Shown here: positions 16,761 to 25,250 of the stretch, piece after piece
Numbering within the stretch: position 1 is the first letter of the stretch
Layout of the letters: the number at the start of each line of letters is the position of its first letter
Assembly (NCBI RefSeq): GCF_026342405.1
Contig: NZ_JAPEMU010000001.1
Span: 7,316,001 to 7,380,000, forward strand
From: Kitasatospora sp. NBC_00240
GTDB lineage: Bacteria > Actinomycetota > Actinomycetes > Streptomycetales > Streptomycetaceae
Direction: 5' to 3'
DNA length: 64,000 bases
The notes under the pieces: model-generated
What the model saw: only the letters and a program-made list of their open reading frames with translations
Told to the model about the DNA's origin: nothing
Database searches by the model: none
Program-made: the position numbers and the translations under genes

Positions 16761-16953
16761 GGTGGGTCCCCAGGTGTCAGAGAGGCCGGTGGAACCGGCT
16801 GATCTCTCGTCACGGTAGCTCCACGCGACGATGCTTGGTGGCAGAACGAGTCAGCTTGCTCGCTCTGCGTGACTCCGCGCGCCCGGTCTCTCCGCCGTGC
16901 GCCGGATCACGCCCCTGACCAGGAATTTCCGCTCCCTCGGAGGTGGCTGCGCC

Positions 16954-17463
16954 ATGCCCGGAACCCTCGACAGACCGTCACCCGCCGTGACGGTCGACTT
17001 CGCCGCCTGGCTGCCCCGGCACCGCCGCTCGGCCGGTGCGGCCAGGCGGCTGCTACGGACCTTCCTGGGCCCTCTGGACGGCGGGGAACAGCTGCTGGAG
17101 CTGGGCGAGTTGCTCGCCGGCGAGCTGGTGGCGAACGCGGTCGAGCACGCCCGGGGCCCGTCCGGGCGGCTGGTCGAGGTCCGGTACGCGGTGACGGCGG
17201 GACGGTTGCGGATCGAGGTGCACGACGCGGGCAACGAGCTGCCGGAGGTGCGGGAGCCGGCGCCGGAGGAGGAGTCAGGGCGGGGGCTGTGGCTGGTCCG
17301 CGAACTCTCCGCCGCGTGGGGGTGCTGCCCGCGCGCGGGCGGGGCCGGCAAGTGCGTCTGGGCGGTGGTCGGGCCGGTGGCCCCGACCGGAGGGGAACCA
17401 CCGGCGCGGCCCGGGACGGACGTGCCCGCGCAGGGCGCCACGGGTCGGGAGGCGGCCGCGTGA
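16954..17463 (+). CDS. ATP-binding protein, RsbW-like anti-sigma/HATPase family
   Basis: A 169-aa GHKL-fold protein: RRLLRTFLGPL, the N-box LAGELVANAVEHARG with the Mg-binding Asn, the G1 loop VHDAGNELP, and the G2 region ESGRGLWLVRELSAAWG. These single-domain ATPases act as anti-sigma factors or partner switches and are standard members of WhiJ-like loci, where they accompany Xre/DUF397 genes such as the divergent gene here. ATG 16954 has GGAGG ten bases upstream, preferred over a GTG at 16897. The stop overlaps the next start (GTGA), implying coupled translation. Confidence 0.85.
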   Translation: MPGTLDRPSPAVTVDFAAWLPRHRRSAGAARRLLRTFLGPLDGGEQLLELGELLAGELVANAVEHARGPSGRLVEVRYAVTAGRLRIEVHDAGNELPEVREPAPEEESGRGLWLVRELSAAWGCCPRAGGAGKCVWAVVGPVAPTGGEPPARPGTDVPAQGATGREAAA

Positions 17464-17798
17464 GCAGGCGTGGACCGGCGGCGCTCTGGGCGGCCGTCCT
17501 GCGGGCCCACGAGGAGGGGCGGCCACGGACCCTCAAGGAGGTGATCGGCCCCGTCCGGGCCTATCTGCTCTGGGCGTTGGACGCCGACCGGCCGTTCGAG
17601 GGTGCGACGGTCTTCGCGGGCGAGATCGCCCAGGCCGGCCGGACCGCCGTCCGGGTCCGGGTGGAGCTGGTCGCCGTCGAGCCGGGCGGCCGGGTGGCGG
17701 GCGGACCTCAAGTCCGCCCGCCGGGCCCCGGAGAGCCGGGGCCCTCCGGGGCGAGATCCGGAGCGAACCCCGGTGCGAACCCTAGGGCGACGGACTGA
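17460..17798 (+). CDS. Small hypothetical protein coupled to the ATP-binding protein
   Basis: A 112-aa ORF whose GTG overlaps the TGA of the upstream gene by one base pair step (GTGA), a strong sign of translational coupling. The first 75 residues (ALWAAVLRAHEEGRPRTLKE, IGPVRAYLLWALDADRPFEG) look folded; the last 40 are Pro/Gly-rich. I do not recognise the family. By position it may be a partner of the HATPase. Its end overlaps the convergent hydrolase gene by 17 bp. Confidence 0.6.
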   Translation: MSRRGPAALWAAVLRAHEEGRPRTLKEVIGPVRAYLLWALDADRPFEGATVFAGEIAQAGRTAVRVRVELVAVEPGGRVAGGPQVRPPGPGEPGPSGARSGANPGANPRATD

Positions 17799-18933
17799 TC
17801 GTGCCGTTCAGGTCCATGTCGAAGAGGCCGTTGGTCTTGCCGTCGACGTCGGTGTGCTTCAGCCAGTGCTTGGACAGGTTGTGCAGGTTCTTGTGCTGCA
17901 CCTCCCAGGGCATCGAGTGGCCGGCGCACTTCACCGTGATCAGCAGCTTGTGCGGCCCCGTGATGGCGTTGTAGAGCGCGGGGACGTGGAAGTCGAGCGC
18001 GGGGAGGGCGGGGGTGGGCGGTGTCGTGTTGGCGGTCCGGTCGAACTCGCCGTGCACGATGAGCACGGGCACGCTGCCGCCCAGGATGCCGCCCTGGGCC
18101 GCGGTGGCGTTGTTCCAGCCCCATGAGACGAAGTTCCGGTACCGGCTGGCGCCCGCGGGCTTGCCGGTCGTCGCGTCGATCGTGCCCCAGGTGCGGCCGA
18201 TCGGGTCGTTCTCCATCAGGGCGGCCCATGCGACGTCGACCATGTCGGGTTCGCGCTGGGTGGCGCAGCCCACCTCCTTGGACCAGGCCTGGTCCAGGCC
18301 CAGCTGCGTGAGCACGTGGGTGGGGAAACCGGACACCGGCAGGACCGGCGGGTTCGGCGGGCCCGCTGGAGGGAAGATCGGCGCGAGCAGGAACAGGCTC
18401 TCCACCTTCCCCGGATTCTTGACCGCGTACGGCCCCATGGCGAAGGCCGCCGCCGACCAGCCGATGAAGGCGACCTTCGAGACGTTGCGCTTGGTCCGGA
18501 TGAAGTCGACCACCGCACTGAGTTCGTCCTGGTCGCTCTGGGAGTTGGTCAGGACGAAGGGGTAACTCGGGGAGCGCGGGATGTCCGATGCCTGCAGCGG
18601 GGGAACGACGGCGCTCTGCTGTTTGGGATTGACGTTGCACGGGTCCTCCATCCGGGGGCGGGGCGACCGGCCCGAGCCCTGGAGGTCCATCATGAAGACG
18701 TCGTAACCGGCCTGGGCCAGTGCGTCGGCCCACCCGTACGAGGTGTGCTGGAGATCGAAGCCGGCCAGCACCGGCACGCTTCTGCCGTGCAGCATGAGCA
18801 CGACCTTGCGGGCCGACGGCGGGCCGGAGGGTGTGCCGTCGCGCTCACGTACGAAGAGTTCGACGTGTTCGCCCTTGTTGGCGGGGACGGTGGACGTGTG
18901 GGGGACCAGGTGGTCCGTCGTGGTGACAGCCAT
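17782..18933 (-). CDS. Alpha/beta hydrolase
   Basis: A 383-aa alpha/beta-hydrolase fold protein: VVLMLHGRSVP gives the oxyanion loop, VFMMDLQGSGRS the second strand, FIGWSAAAFAMGPYA the nucleophile elbow (Ser160, GWSAAA), IVHGEFDR the acid, and CAGHSMPWE the catalytic His. It is longer than a minimal hydrolase, with an insert rich in Pro at about residues 95-120. No signal peptide, although an N-terminal extension is present. Substrate unknown. AAAGGA lies six bases before the ATG. It converges with the operon of the ATP-binding protein. Confidence 0.85.
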   Translation of the reverse strand: MAVTTTDHLVPHTSTVPANKGEHVELFVRERDGTPSGPPSARKVVLMLHGRSVPVLAGFDLQHTSYGWADALAQAGYDVFMMDLQGSGRSPRPRMEDPCNVNPKQQSAVVPPLQASDIPRSPSYPFVLTNSQSDQDELSAVVDFIRTKRNVSKVAFIGWSAAAFAMGPYAVKNPGKVESLFLLAPIFPPAGPPNPPVLPVSGFPTHVLTQLGLDQAWSKEVGCATQREPDMVDVAWAALMENDPIGRTWGTIDATTGKPAGASRYRNFVSWGWNNATAAQGGILGGSVPVLIVHGEFDRTANTTPPTPALPALDFHVPALYNAITGPHKLLITVKCAGHSMPWEVQHKNLHNLSKHWLKHTDVDGKTNGLFDMDLNGTISPSP

Positions 18934-19113
18934 GGAGATCCTTTCGGACAGCCAGATCGTGGACGAAGGACTTGTCCGGTCCAGGGTCGGCGAGGCGGGC
19001 GCCCATCGCCACCGGAGCGCAGCTGCCCGGCCCCGGCGGGCGCCCCGAACCCGCCCGCCGTCCGCCGTGCCCGCCGTCCCCCGCTCCTCGCCGACCTGTC
19101 CACCGCCCTCCGG

Positions 19114-19317
19114 TCAGCCGTCGGCCTGGACGATCGTCCACGGACGCGTCAGGTCGTCGTCCTCGTGCCCGAGAATGTGGCAGTGGTGGACGTACGTCGC
19201 GGGGAGTTCGGTGCCGCTGCCCGGAATCGACGCGATCGGCGTCGAGCTGCCCCCGGGCGGGCGGCGGCGCGGCGGCGATCCGCCCGCGCCAAACGCTCCC
19301 CACGCCCGCCCCGGGGC
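19114..19317 (-). pseudogene. Multicopper oxidase C-terminal remnant
   Basis: The frame from the stop codon of the adjacent Xre gene to the TGA at 19114 encodes a 67-residue piece ending in ELPATYVHHCHILGHEDDDL and TRPWTIVQADG. HCHILGHED is the C-terminal copper-binding signature of multicopper oxidases (type 1 and type 3 ligands, HCHxxxHxxxxL). Only this last segment of a normally 450-600-residue, three-domain protein is left, without start codon. The rest has been replaced by the DUF2975/Xre operon, which ends exactly where the fragment begins. Confidence 0.7.
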
Positions 19318-19320
19318 CCG

Positions 19321-19542
19321 TCATCCGCTCGCGGCGTCCTCGGCCTCCCACCGCAGCAGATCGCCCGGTTGGCACTTGAGCACCTCGCAGAGTGCGGCGA
19401 GCGTCGCGAAGCGCACCGCCTTGGCGCGGCCGTTCTTGAGCACCGCCAGGTTGGCGGGAGTGATCCCCACGCGCTCCGCGAGCTCGCCGACGGACATCTT
19501 CCGCCGGGCCAGCATCACGTCGATGTCGACGGTGATCGGCAT
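19321..19542 (-). CDS. Small Xre-family helix-turn-helix regulator (YozG-like)
   Basis: A 73-aa protein that is little more than a Cro/Xre helix-turn-helix: MPITVDIDVMLARRKMSVGE, LAERVGITPANLAVLKNG, TLAALCEVLKCQPGDLLRW. This is the regulator usually paired with DUF2975 membrane proteins. Its ATG overlaps the stop of the DUF2975 gene by one base (TGATG), so the two are coupled. It is the obvious candidate to bind the two operator palindromes at 20046-20081. Confidence 0.9.
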   Translation of the reverse strand: MPITVDIDVMLARRKMSVGELAERVGITPANLAVLKNGRAKAVRFATLAALCEVLKCQPGDLLRWEAEDAASG

Positions 19543-20033
19543 CAGATCACCTCGTCCAACTCGGCCTTCAACTGGGCCGCTTCGACGTTGAGCGCGACGG
19601 CCTGGGTGAGCAGCATCCGCAGCACGAGCACCACCAGCGCGACCCCCAGGATGGCCACGCCGATCCCGGCCATGATCACGGTGACGCCCGGATCCTCCCG
19701 CTGGCCCGGCGCGTTGACGGCCGTGACCGCGAACCACACGAGGGCGACCGCCACGATCGATCCGATCACGCCGTTCACGTACCGGAAGGCGGCGTGGGAG
19801 AACACCGTCCCGCGTCGCACCATCGCCACCAGGCGCCAGACGCAGACCAGGGCGACCTGGACCGCGACCAGCCCCAGGATCGTGATCACGCGGAACGCGG
19901 TCAGCGGGAGCGACCCGTCCTCCGGGTCGCTCCCGGTGGCCAGCACCCACACCATCAACGCCTGTACGCACCCGGTGCCGGCGAGCACCACCATGAGGAC
20001 GGCGCGCAGCGCACGCACAGTCAGCTTTCCCAT
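19542..20033 (-). CDS. DUF2975 membrane protein
   Basis: A four-helix inner-membrane protein of 163 aa: helices at about 8-28, 44-66, 88-105 and 118-142, with the RRGTVFSHAAFRYVNGVI loop typical of DUF2975. The C-terminal helix (ALNVEAAQLKAELDEVI) faces the cytosol. Such proteins are always near a small Xre regulator, and may sense or modulate it at the membrane; the function is not established. Two in-frame ATGs exist; 20033 is chosen because GGAGG lies seven bases upstream, while the first (20039) directly abuts it. Confidence 0.85.
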   Translation of the reverse strand: MGKLTVRALRAVLMVVLAGTGCVQALMVWVLATGSDPEDGSLPLTAFRVITILGLVAVQVALVCVWRLVAMVRRGTVFSHAAFRYVNGVIGSIVAVALVWFAVTAVNAPGQREDPGVTVIMAGIGVAILGVALVVLVLRMLLTQAVALNVEAAQLKAELDEVI

Positions 20034-20045
20034 ACCCATCCCTCC

Positions 20046-20090
20046 ATCGAGTTACGATTGGAATCTATCGAGTTTCGATAGGTGAAGCAA
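20046..20090 (-). promoter_or_regulatory. Promoter with two palindromic operators for the DUF2975/Xre operon
   Basis: On the minus strand TTGCTT (20085-20090) and TAGATT (20062-20067) are separated by exactly 17 bp, giving a good sigma-70-type promoter with a leader of about 22 nt. A perfect inverted repeat CTATCGA-GTT-TCGATAG (20065-20081) sits in the spacer and a second, ATCGA-GTT-ACGAT (20046-20058), covers the start point. The centres are 21 bp apart, two helical turns. This is the layout of an autorepressed promoter bound cooperatively by a dimeric Xre protein. Confidence 0.75.
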
Positions 20091-20183
20091 GGGGTGAGGG
20101 TGGGGCGGACGGGGGTGGACCGTCGGGTGCGGGGCGGCGCGTCCCGGTGCGGGGCGGAAGATCATCGCGGTTCGGGTGCTGGT

Positions 20184-20189
20184 TAGGCT
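20184..20189 (+). promoter_or_regulatory. -10 box for a leaderless M20 peptidase transcript
   Basis: TAGGCT ends six bases before the ATG at 20196 and no ribosome-binding sequence precedes that ATG. The distance places the transcription start at the A of ATG. The same spacing of TAGGCT/TAGAGT/TACCGT to a start codon occurs at several genes in this window (1465, 28095, 54824). Confidence 0.55.
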
Positions 20190-20195
20190 TCCGGC

Positions 20196-21317
20196 ATGAC
20201 GACGCACAGGACCGCCCGGGTGAGTGTTGACGCGATGATCGAGGACCTCAGGACCCTCGTCGAGGTGGAGTCCCCCTCGCGCGACCACGAGGCCCTGACG
20301 GCCTCGGCCAAAACCGTCGCCGCCGTCATCGAGAGCCGCCTCGGCGGGCGGGCCGCCCTGGTGGAGAGCGACGCCGGGCCGCACGTGCACTGGTCGGGCG
20401 GCGGCGAGCCCCGGGTGCTGATCCTCGGCCACCACGACACCGTCTTCCCGCTCGGCACCCTGGCCCGCCGCCCGTTCCAGGTCGAGGGCGGGCACGCCAC
20501 CGGCCCCGGGGTCTTCGACATGCTCGGCGGCCTGGTGCAGGCCGTGCACGGCGTGGCCGCCCTCGACGACCCGTCCGGCGTCGAGATCCTGGTGACCGCC
20601 GACGAAGAGGTCGGCTCCCGCTCCTCCCGCGCCCTGCTGGAGGAGCGGGCCCTCGCCTGCGGCGCCGTTCTGGTGCTGGAGGGCGCCGCCGACGGCGGCG
20701 CCCTGAAGACCGGCCGCAAGGGCTGCGGCACCTTCGAGGTCACCGTCACCGGCCGGGCCTCGCACGCGGGCCTGGAGCCCGAGGCAGGGATCAACGCCCT
20801 GATCGAGGCCGCGCACCAGGTGCTCGACATTGCGGCGCTCGGCCGCCCCGAGGCCGGGACCACCGTCACCCCGACCGTCGCCGCCGCCGGCACCCTCGAC
20901 AACGTCGTGCCCGCCGAGGCGACCGTGATCGTCGACGTGCGGGTGGAGACGGCCGAGGAGGCACAGCGCGTCGAATCCGCCTTCGCCACCCTCGCCCCGC
21001 ACCTGGACGGCGCGCGGATCACCGTCCAGGGCTCCGTCGGCCGGCCCCCGATGCCCGAGTCCGCCTCGGCCAGGCTCTTCGCGCTCGCCCGGCAGCTGCT
21101 CCCCGGCCTGGAGGGCCGATCGGTCGGCGGCGGGAGCGACGGCAACTTCACCGCCGCCCTGGGAGTGCCGACCCTCGACGGCCTCGGCGCGGTCGGCGGC
21201 GGCGCCCACGCCGACCACGAGTACCTGGTGGTCGACGCCATGGCCGAGCGGGCGGGCCTGGTCGCCGGGCTGGTGGACGCGATCCGGGGTGCCCGGGAGC
21301 TGTCCCGTCGTTCCTGA
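20196..21317 (+). CDS. M20 family metallopeptidase (glutamate carboxypeptidase-like)
   Basis: A 373-aa zinc peptidase of the ArgE/DapE/CPG2 family: ILGHHDTVFPLG with metal His and catalytic Asp, GPGVFDMLGG with the bridging Asp (usually DMKGG; Lys is Leu here), TADEEVGS with the general-base Glu pair, RASHAG in the lid-domain contact and GAVGGGAHADHEYL with the last metal His. It should remove a C-terminal residue, perhaps Glu, from small peptides or N-acyl amino acids. Cytoplasmic. Stand-alone gene with a leaderless-type promoter. Confidence 0.9.
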   Translation: MTTHRTARVSVDAMIEDLRTLVEVESPSRDHEALTASAKTVAAVIESRLGGRAALVESDAGPHVHWSGGGEPRVLILGHHDTVFPLGTLARRPFQVEGGHATGPGVFDMLGGLVQAVHGVAALDDPSGVEILVTADEEVGSRSSRALLEERALACGAVLVLEGAADGGALKTGRKGCGTFEVTVTGRASHAGLEPEAGINALIEAAHQVLDIAALGRPEAGTTVTPTVAAAGTLDNVVPAEATVIVDVRVETAEEAQRVESAFATLAPHLDGARITVQGSVGRPPMPESASARLFALARQLLPGLEGRSVGGGSDGNFTAALGVPTLDGLGAVGGGAHADHEYLVVDAMAERAGLVAGLVDAIRGARELSRRS

Positions 21318-21720
21318 CGGCCCGGGCCGGCGTCTCCCGCCGATCCGCCCTCCACGGCAGTGGGGAAGGGCAGCGGCGCACGTGGTGTCCCGGAACGCCG
21401 ACCCCGCCCGGCGCCGCCCGAGCGCGTGGAGGCGCTGCGGATCGACCTCGCCACCGGCGCCCTGAGGCTGGTCGCGCTGTCGACGGGCGACGACAGCGGG
21501 TACGTCCCGCTCGGGTGTGCGGGGTGCGTCCTGTGGGCGCGGAGACGTCCCGACCAAGGGCCCGGCGCCGCTCCGGACTCGACCTCAGGGCCGGCTGACC
21601 GGGGCGTGGTTGTGGCCGTCCGAAGGGCCGGCGAACCGGGGCGGGGGTTCGTGTTCGAGCCGGGCGGGCGGGGCGGTAGGCTGCGGCGCTCCACGTTCTT
21701 GATCAATTGGGGGAGAAGCT
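21318..21720. other. 403-bp spacer without recognisable gene
   Basis: No convincing coding sequence. TAGGCT at 21677-21682 is a plausible -10 box for the membrane-protein gene at 21721, giving a leader of about 30 nt with GGGGGAGAAG as ribosome site. Confidence 0.5.
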
Positions 21721-23007
21721 GTGAGCAACGTCCACCAGAAACCTCCGCCCGACGCCTCCGGCCCGCCCGGCGGGCCCCCGCCCGGACGGTGGCCCGGCCC
21801 GCAAGGATGGCCGTACACTCCCGCCGCACCCCAACCAGGGGTGATCCCGCTGCGCCCGCTCGGGCTGGGCGACATCCTGCGCGCGGTCGTCGCCGTGATC
21901 CGCCAGTACGGCAAGGTCCTCTACCGCCAGCTGCTCGGGGTGACCGTCGGGGCCCTGCTGGTCGTACCGGCCTACGCGGTCTTCGCCGATGCCGCACTGT
22001 CCGGGATCATCGAGGACGCCCGGCGGGATCCGTTCTACACGGCGACGGGCGGACAGGTCGCCGCACTGATCTCGGTGGCCGCCGCCGGCTACCTGCTGCT
22101 CTTCGGCTTCCTCCTCGCCGTCCAGGTCATCGCGACGGCCACCGGCACCAAACTGGTGCGGCACGCCGTGCTGGGCCTGCCGGTCACCGCCCGCCAACTG
22201 GCCGCCGAGGCGCGGCCGTACCTGTGGCGGGTGTTCGGCTCCTTCCTGCTGCTGGCGCTCGCGGTGGCCGCACTCCTGCTGGTCGGCCTGCTGCCGGCCG
22301 CGATCGCGGGCCTGGCCGGCGCCGGACCGTTCTCGCTGCTGCTGCTCCCGGTGGCGGCCATAGCCCTGGGCGCGGGGATGTACGCCCAGGTCAGGCTGGT
22401 GCTGCAGATGCCCGTGCTGATCCTGGAGGACGTCCGGCCGACAGCCGCCCTCCGGCGGGCGTGGCGCCTCAACGAAGGTGCCTGGTGGCGCAGCCTGGGC
22501 ATCCCGTACCTGGTCAACCTGATCGGCTCGGCGGCCGCCCAGATCCTCATGGCGCCGTTCTTCTTCCTCGGCTTCGTGCTGATGTTCGCGCTCGGCGGGA
22601 CCGGGGCCGACGGTGCGTGGGAGCCCAGCGCCGGGTCCATGATCGGTCTGTCGGCGAGCCTGATCGCGGGCCTGCTGGTGGCAGGGGTCGTCGGCGCCCC
22701 GCTGACGCCGGTGACCAACGCGCTGCTGTACGTCGACCGCCGGATCCGCCGGGAGAGCCTGGACGTCGCCCTGGCGCAGGCGGCCGGTTTCCAGCCGGTT
22801 CCGGCCCAGCCCGCCCGGTCCGTTCCGGATCAGCCCGTCCCTGCCCAGCCTGCCCAGCCGGTTCCGGACCGGCCCGTCCCGGACGACACCGAGCGGTCCG
22901 GCCCGGCCGTCCCGGCCCAGGACCAGGACCAGGGCCCGGGCCCTGGCCATGCGGTGCCCGCAGCCGAACGGCCGGACCCGGAAGCGACCGGGCCGGCCCA
23001 AGCCTGA
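21721..23007 (+). CDS. Polytopic membrane protein with Pro-rich termini
   Basis: A 428-aa protein of the actinomycete GPDPase-membrane-domain/DUF7847-like group: a Pro/Gly-rich cytosolic N-terminus (residues 1-42), the RPLGLGDILRAVVAVIRQYG amphipathic entry helix, about six membrane helices (67-85, 105-130, 165-190, 195-225, 260-290, 300-325), and the conserved VRPTAALRRAWRLNEGAWWR loop. The C-terminal 75 residues are repeats of VPAQPA/VPDQPVP. Function unknown. The GTG is preceded by GGGGGAG. The last part of the gene runs into an 8-bp tandem repeat. Confidence 0.75.
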   Translation: MSNVHQKPPPDASGPPGGPPPGRWPGPQGWPYTPAAPQPGVIPLRPLGLGDILRAVVAVIRQYGKVLYRQLLGVTVGALLVVPAYAVFADAALSGIIEDARRDPFYTATGGQVAALISVAAAGYLLLFGFLLAVQVIATATGTKLVRHAVLGLPVTARQLAAEARPYLWRVFGSFLLLALAVAALLLVGLLPAAIAGLAGAGPFSLLLLPVAAIALGAGMYAQVRLVLQMPVLILEDVRPTAALRRAWRLNEGAWWRSLGIPYLVNLIGSAAAQILMAPFFFLGFVLMFALGGTGADGAWEPSAGSMIGLSASLIAGLLVAGVVGAPLTPVTNALLYVDRRIRRESLDVALAQAAGFQPVPAQPARSVPDQPVPAQPAQPVPDRPVPDDTERSGPAVPAQDQDQGPGPGHAVPAAERPDPEATGPAQA

Positions 23008-23010
23008 GCC

Positions 23011-23060
23011 GGTCAGCCGGTCAGCCGGTCAGCCGGTCGGCCGGTCAGCCGGTCGGCCGG
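23011..23060. repeat. Octamer tandem repeat GGTCAGCC/GGTCGGCC
   Basis: About six units of GGTCAGCC, two of them GGTCGGCC, follow the stop codon of the membrane-protein gene by four bases. Neighbouring sequence to 23080 decays into CCGTCCGCCGGG units. A slippage-prone tract; each unit is almost self-complementary (GGCTGACC/GGTCAGCC), so it could fold as a run of hairpins on the transcript. Confidence 0.85.
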
Positions 23061-23230
23061 TCCGCCGGGCCGTCCGCCGGGCAAGCTCAGCGGTCCGAGG
23101 CAGAGCTGACGGACACCCACGGCCCGGCGCCGGGCCGCCGACCGCCGGGACGCCGGCCGGGACTGCGCGGCGCCGTCCGGGGCCACGGCCGGATGCGGCC
23201 GCCGCGGCGCCCCGAAATAGAGTCGTGATC

Positions 23231-24145
23231 ATGATGTTCTTCAGGTCGAAGAAGACCGCCGCCCCGTCCGACCCGCACCTGCCCGCCCTGACCGTCGACG
23301 AGGCCGAGCGCCTGCGCGAACTGGTCCGCCACGAACTCGCCCGCCGGGGCGTCGCCGTGACGGTCGCCGGCGACACCGCGCACGCGCCCCAGGGCACCCA
23401 CTCCCTGTTCAACCTCGCCGAGACGTGCCGGCGGTCCGACCCGCAGAGCTGGCCCCGGCTGGTGGAACAGCACTTCGGCGCGCTGGCGAACGCCGGCCGG
23501 ACGATGGACGACAACGCCGACCAACTCCTGCGCGGCGCCTACCTGCGGCTGATCCCGGACGACTCGCTCCCGCCGGAGGCGATGGCCGACTCCTTCCGCT
23601 ACACCCGACCGGTCGCCACCGGACTGCTGGAGGCCCTCGCACTGGACCTCCCCGACTCCGTCCGGCTCCTCACCGACCAGGACGTCGCCCGCGCCGGCCT
23701 CGACGCCCTGCGCACCGCCGGCCGGGCCAACCTGCTCGCCGAGCCCACCCAGTACGAGGTGATACCCACCGAGAGCGGCGCCACCCTGCACAGCGTCTCC
23801 GGCCCGTCGCTGTTCGTCGCCAGCAAGGCCCTCGTCCTGGCCGACCTCGTCCGCTCCCTGACCGGACGTGAAGTCCCCGAGCACGGCGTGCTGTTCACCG
23901 TCCCCAGCCGGCACCTGCTGGTGTTCCACCCGGTGGCCGACCGGCACGCGGTCGGCGCGGTCAACGACCTCGCCGCCTTCGGCCTCGGCGCCCACCAGGA
24001 CAACCCCGGCCCGCTCTCGCCCCGCCTCTACTGGTGGCACCGGGGCGCGGTGACCTGCCTGACCCGGATCGACCCGACAACCCGCACCTTCTCGATCGCC
24101 GCGCCCGACGAACTCATGACCGCACTGCGCGGCCTGAGCGCCTGA
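23231..24145 (+). CDS. Hypothetical soluble protein, possibly DUF1444-like
   Basis: A 304-aa protein with mixed alpha/beta composition and no membrane segment. The central part (GAYLRLIPDDSLP, VATGLLEALALDLPDSVRLLTDQDV) and the later VPSRHLLVFHPVADRHAV stretch recall DUF1444 (YtpQ) proteins, but I am not certain. The ATG pair at 23231/23234 has no ribosome site; TAGAGT seven bases upstream suggests a leaderless transcript. A strong hairpin follows the stop. Confidence 0.65.
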   Translation: MMFFRSKKTAAPSDPHLPALTVDEAERLRELVRHELARRGVAVTVAGDTAHAPQGTHSLFNLAETCRRSDPQSWPRLVEQHFGALANAGRTMDDNADQLLRGAYLRLIPDDSLPPEAMADSFRYTRPVATGLLEALALDLPDSVRLLTDQDVARAGLDALRTAGRANLLAEPTQYEVIPTESGATLHSVSGPSLFVASKALVLADLVRSLTGREVPEHGVLFTVPSRHLLVFHPVADRHAVGAVNDLAAFGLGAHQDNPGPLSPRLYWWHRGAVTCLTRIDPTTRTFSIAAPDELMTALRGLSA

Positions 24146-24154
24146 CGGGCCCGG

Positions 24155-24188
24155 GGCGGGCCCCACGGCGGAGGCCCGGGGGCCCGCC
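24155..24188 (+). terminator. Hairpin terminator
   Basis: GGCGGGCCCC (24155-24164) pairs perfectly with GGGGCCCGCC (24179-24188) around a 14-nt loop, nine bases after the stop codon of the preceding gene and facing the convergent kinase gene. Confidence 0.6.
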
Positions 24189-24329
24189 ACCCGCCACCCC
24201 TCGACCGGCTTCGCGGCCGCGGGGACACGGCAGGCCAACTCCCTCGGAGGAGCACGAGTTCGCCTGCAAGGTCCGCCGGGGCCGTAGCCCCGCCACTCAC
24301 GCAGCCCGTCCGGCAGACCTCCAGGCCGC

Positions 24330-25250
24330 TCAGGCCTCCCGCTCGCGCAGCTCCGCCGCGTCCGGTGGATTCGCACCGGCCCGCGACACGGTCAGGGCGG
24401 CGGCCAGCACGGCGTGCCGCAGGATCTCCGCCAGCGTCGGCCCGTCCAGGGAGGCGAGCGCCGGCCGGGCCGGGCCGCCGAGCAGGGAGCGGGCGGCGAG
24501 GGCGTCCAGGGTCGCCGACATGAACGAGTCGCCGGCGCCGACCGTGTCCACCACCGCGGTGCGGACCGCCGGGCAGGCCACCTCGGCCGACCGGGTGAAG
24601 CACACCGCGCCGTCACCGCCGCGGGTCACCACGACCACCGCCGGCCCGGCCGCCAGCCAGCGGTCCGCCACCTGCCGGACGGGCTCGCCCGGGTACAGCC
24701 AGGCCAGGTCCTCGTCACTGGCCTTCACCAGGTCGCTGAGCGCCACACAGCGCTCGACCCCGGCCCGTGCCTCGGCCCGGGACCCCGACAACGCCGGCCT
24801 GATGTTCGGGTCGTAGCTCACCGAGGCGTCCGCCCGCAGCCGCCCGGCCAGCGCGACCACCGTCGTCGCGCCCGGCTCCCGGACGGCGGCCACCGACCCC
24901 AGGTGCACATGCCGCGGCGCTGCCGGCAGCTCCACCGGTCGCAAGGTCCAGTCGAAGTCGAAGGCGTACGAGGCCCGGCCCTCCCCGTCCAGGGTGACGA
25001 CCGCCGTCGGCGTCCGTACCTCCGGCCTGCCGTCCGTCAGCACCCGGACGCCCGCCGAACGCAGGTGGGCACCGATCAGCCCGCCCATCGCGTCCCGGCC
25101 CAGCTGGGTGAACAGCGTCACCGGCCGGTCCAGGCGGGCCAGCCCGTACGCCACGTTGGCGGGGCTGCCGCCCGGGTGCGGGACGTCGGCCCGGCCGGGC
25201 ACGCGGACGATGTCGGCGACGCACTCGCCGATCACCAGGAAGTCGGTCAT
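24330..25250 (-). CDS. PfkB-family carbohydrate kinase (fructokinase-like)
   Basis: A 306-aa ribokinase/PfkB protein. PGGSPANVAYGLARL (about residues 26-40) is the N-terminal signature, ASDEDLAWLYPGE the substrate-side loop, TRGGDGAV the nucleotide region, and DTVGAGDSF (235-243) the anion hole with catalytic Asp241. The sequence fits sugar kinases of the fructokinase type; the exact sugar is not certain. Cytoplasmic. GAGGAC precedes the ATG. No sugar transporter or hydrolase is adjacent. The 292-bp spacer to the TerD-like gene holds no visible gene. Confidence 0.9.
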   Translation of the reverse strand: MTDFLVIGECVADIVRVPGRADVPHPGGSPANVAYGLARLDRPVTLFTQLGRDAMGGLIGAHLRSAGVRVLTDGRPEVRTPTAVVTLDGEGRASYAFDFDWTLRPVELPAAPRHVHLGSVAAVREPGATTVVALAGRLRADASVSYDPNIRPALSGSRAEARAGVERCVALSDLVKASDEDLAWLYPGEPVRQVADRWLAAGPAVVVVTRGGDGAVCFTRSAEVACPAVRTAVVDTVGAGDSFMSATLDALAARSLLGGPARPALASLDGPTLAEILRHAVLAAALTVSRAGANPPDAAELREREA

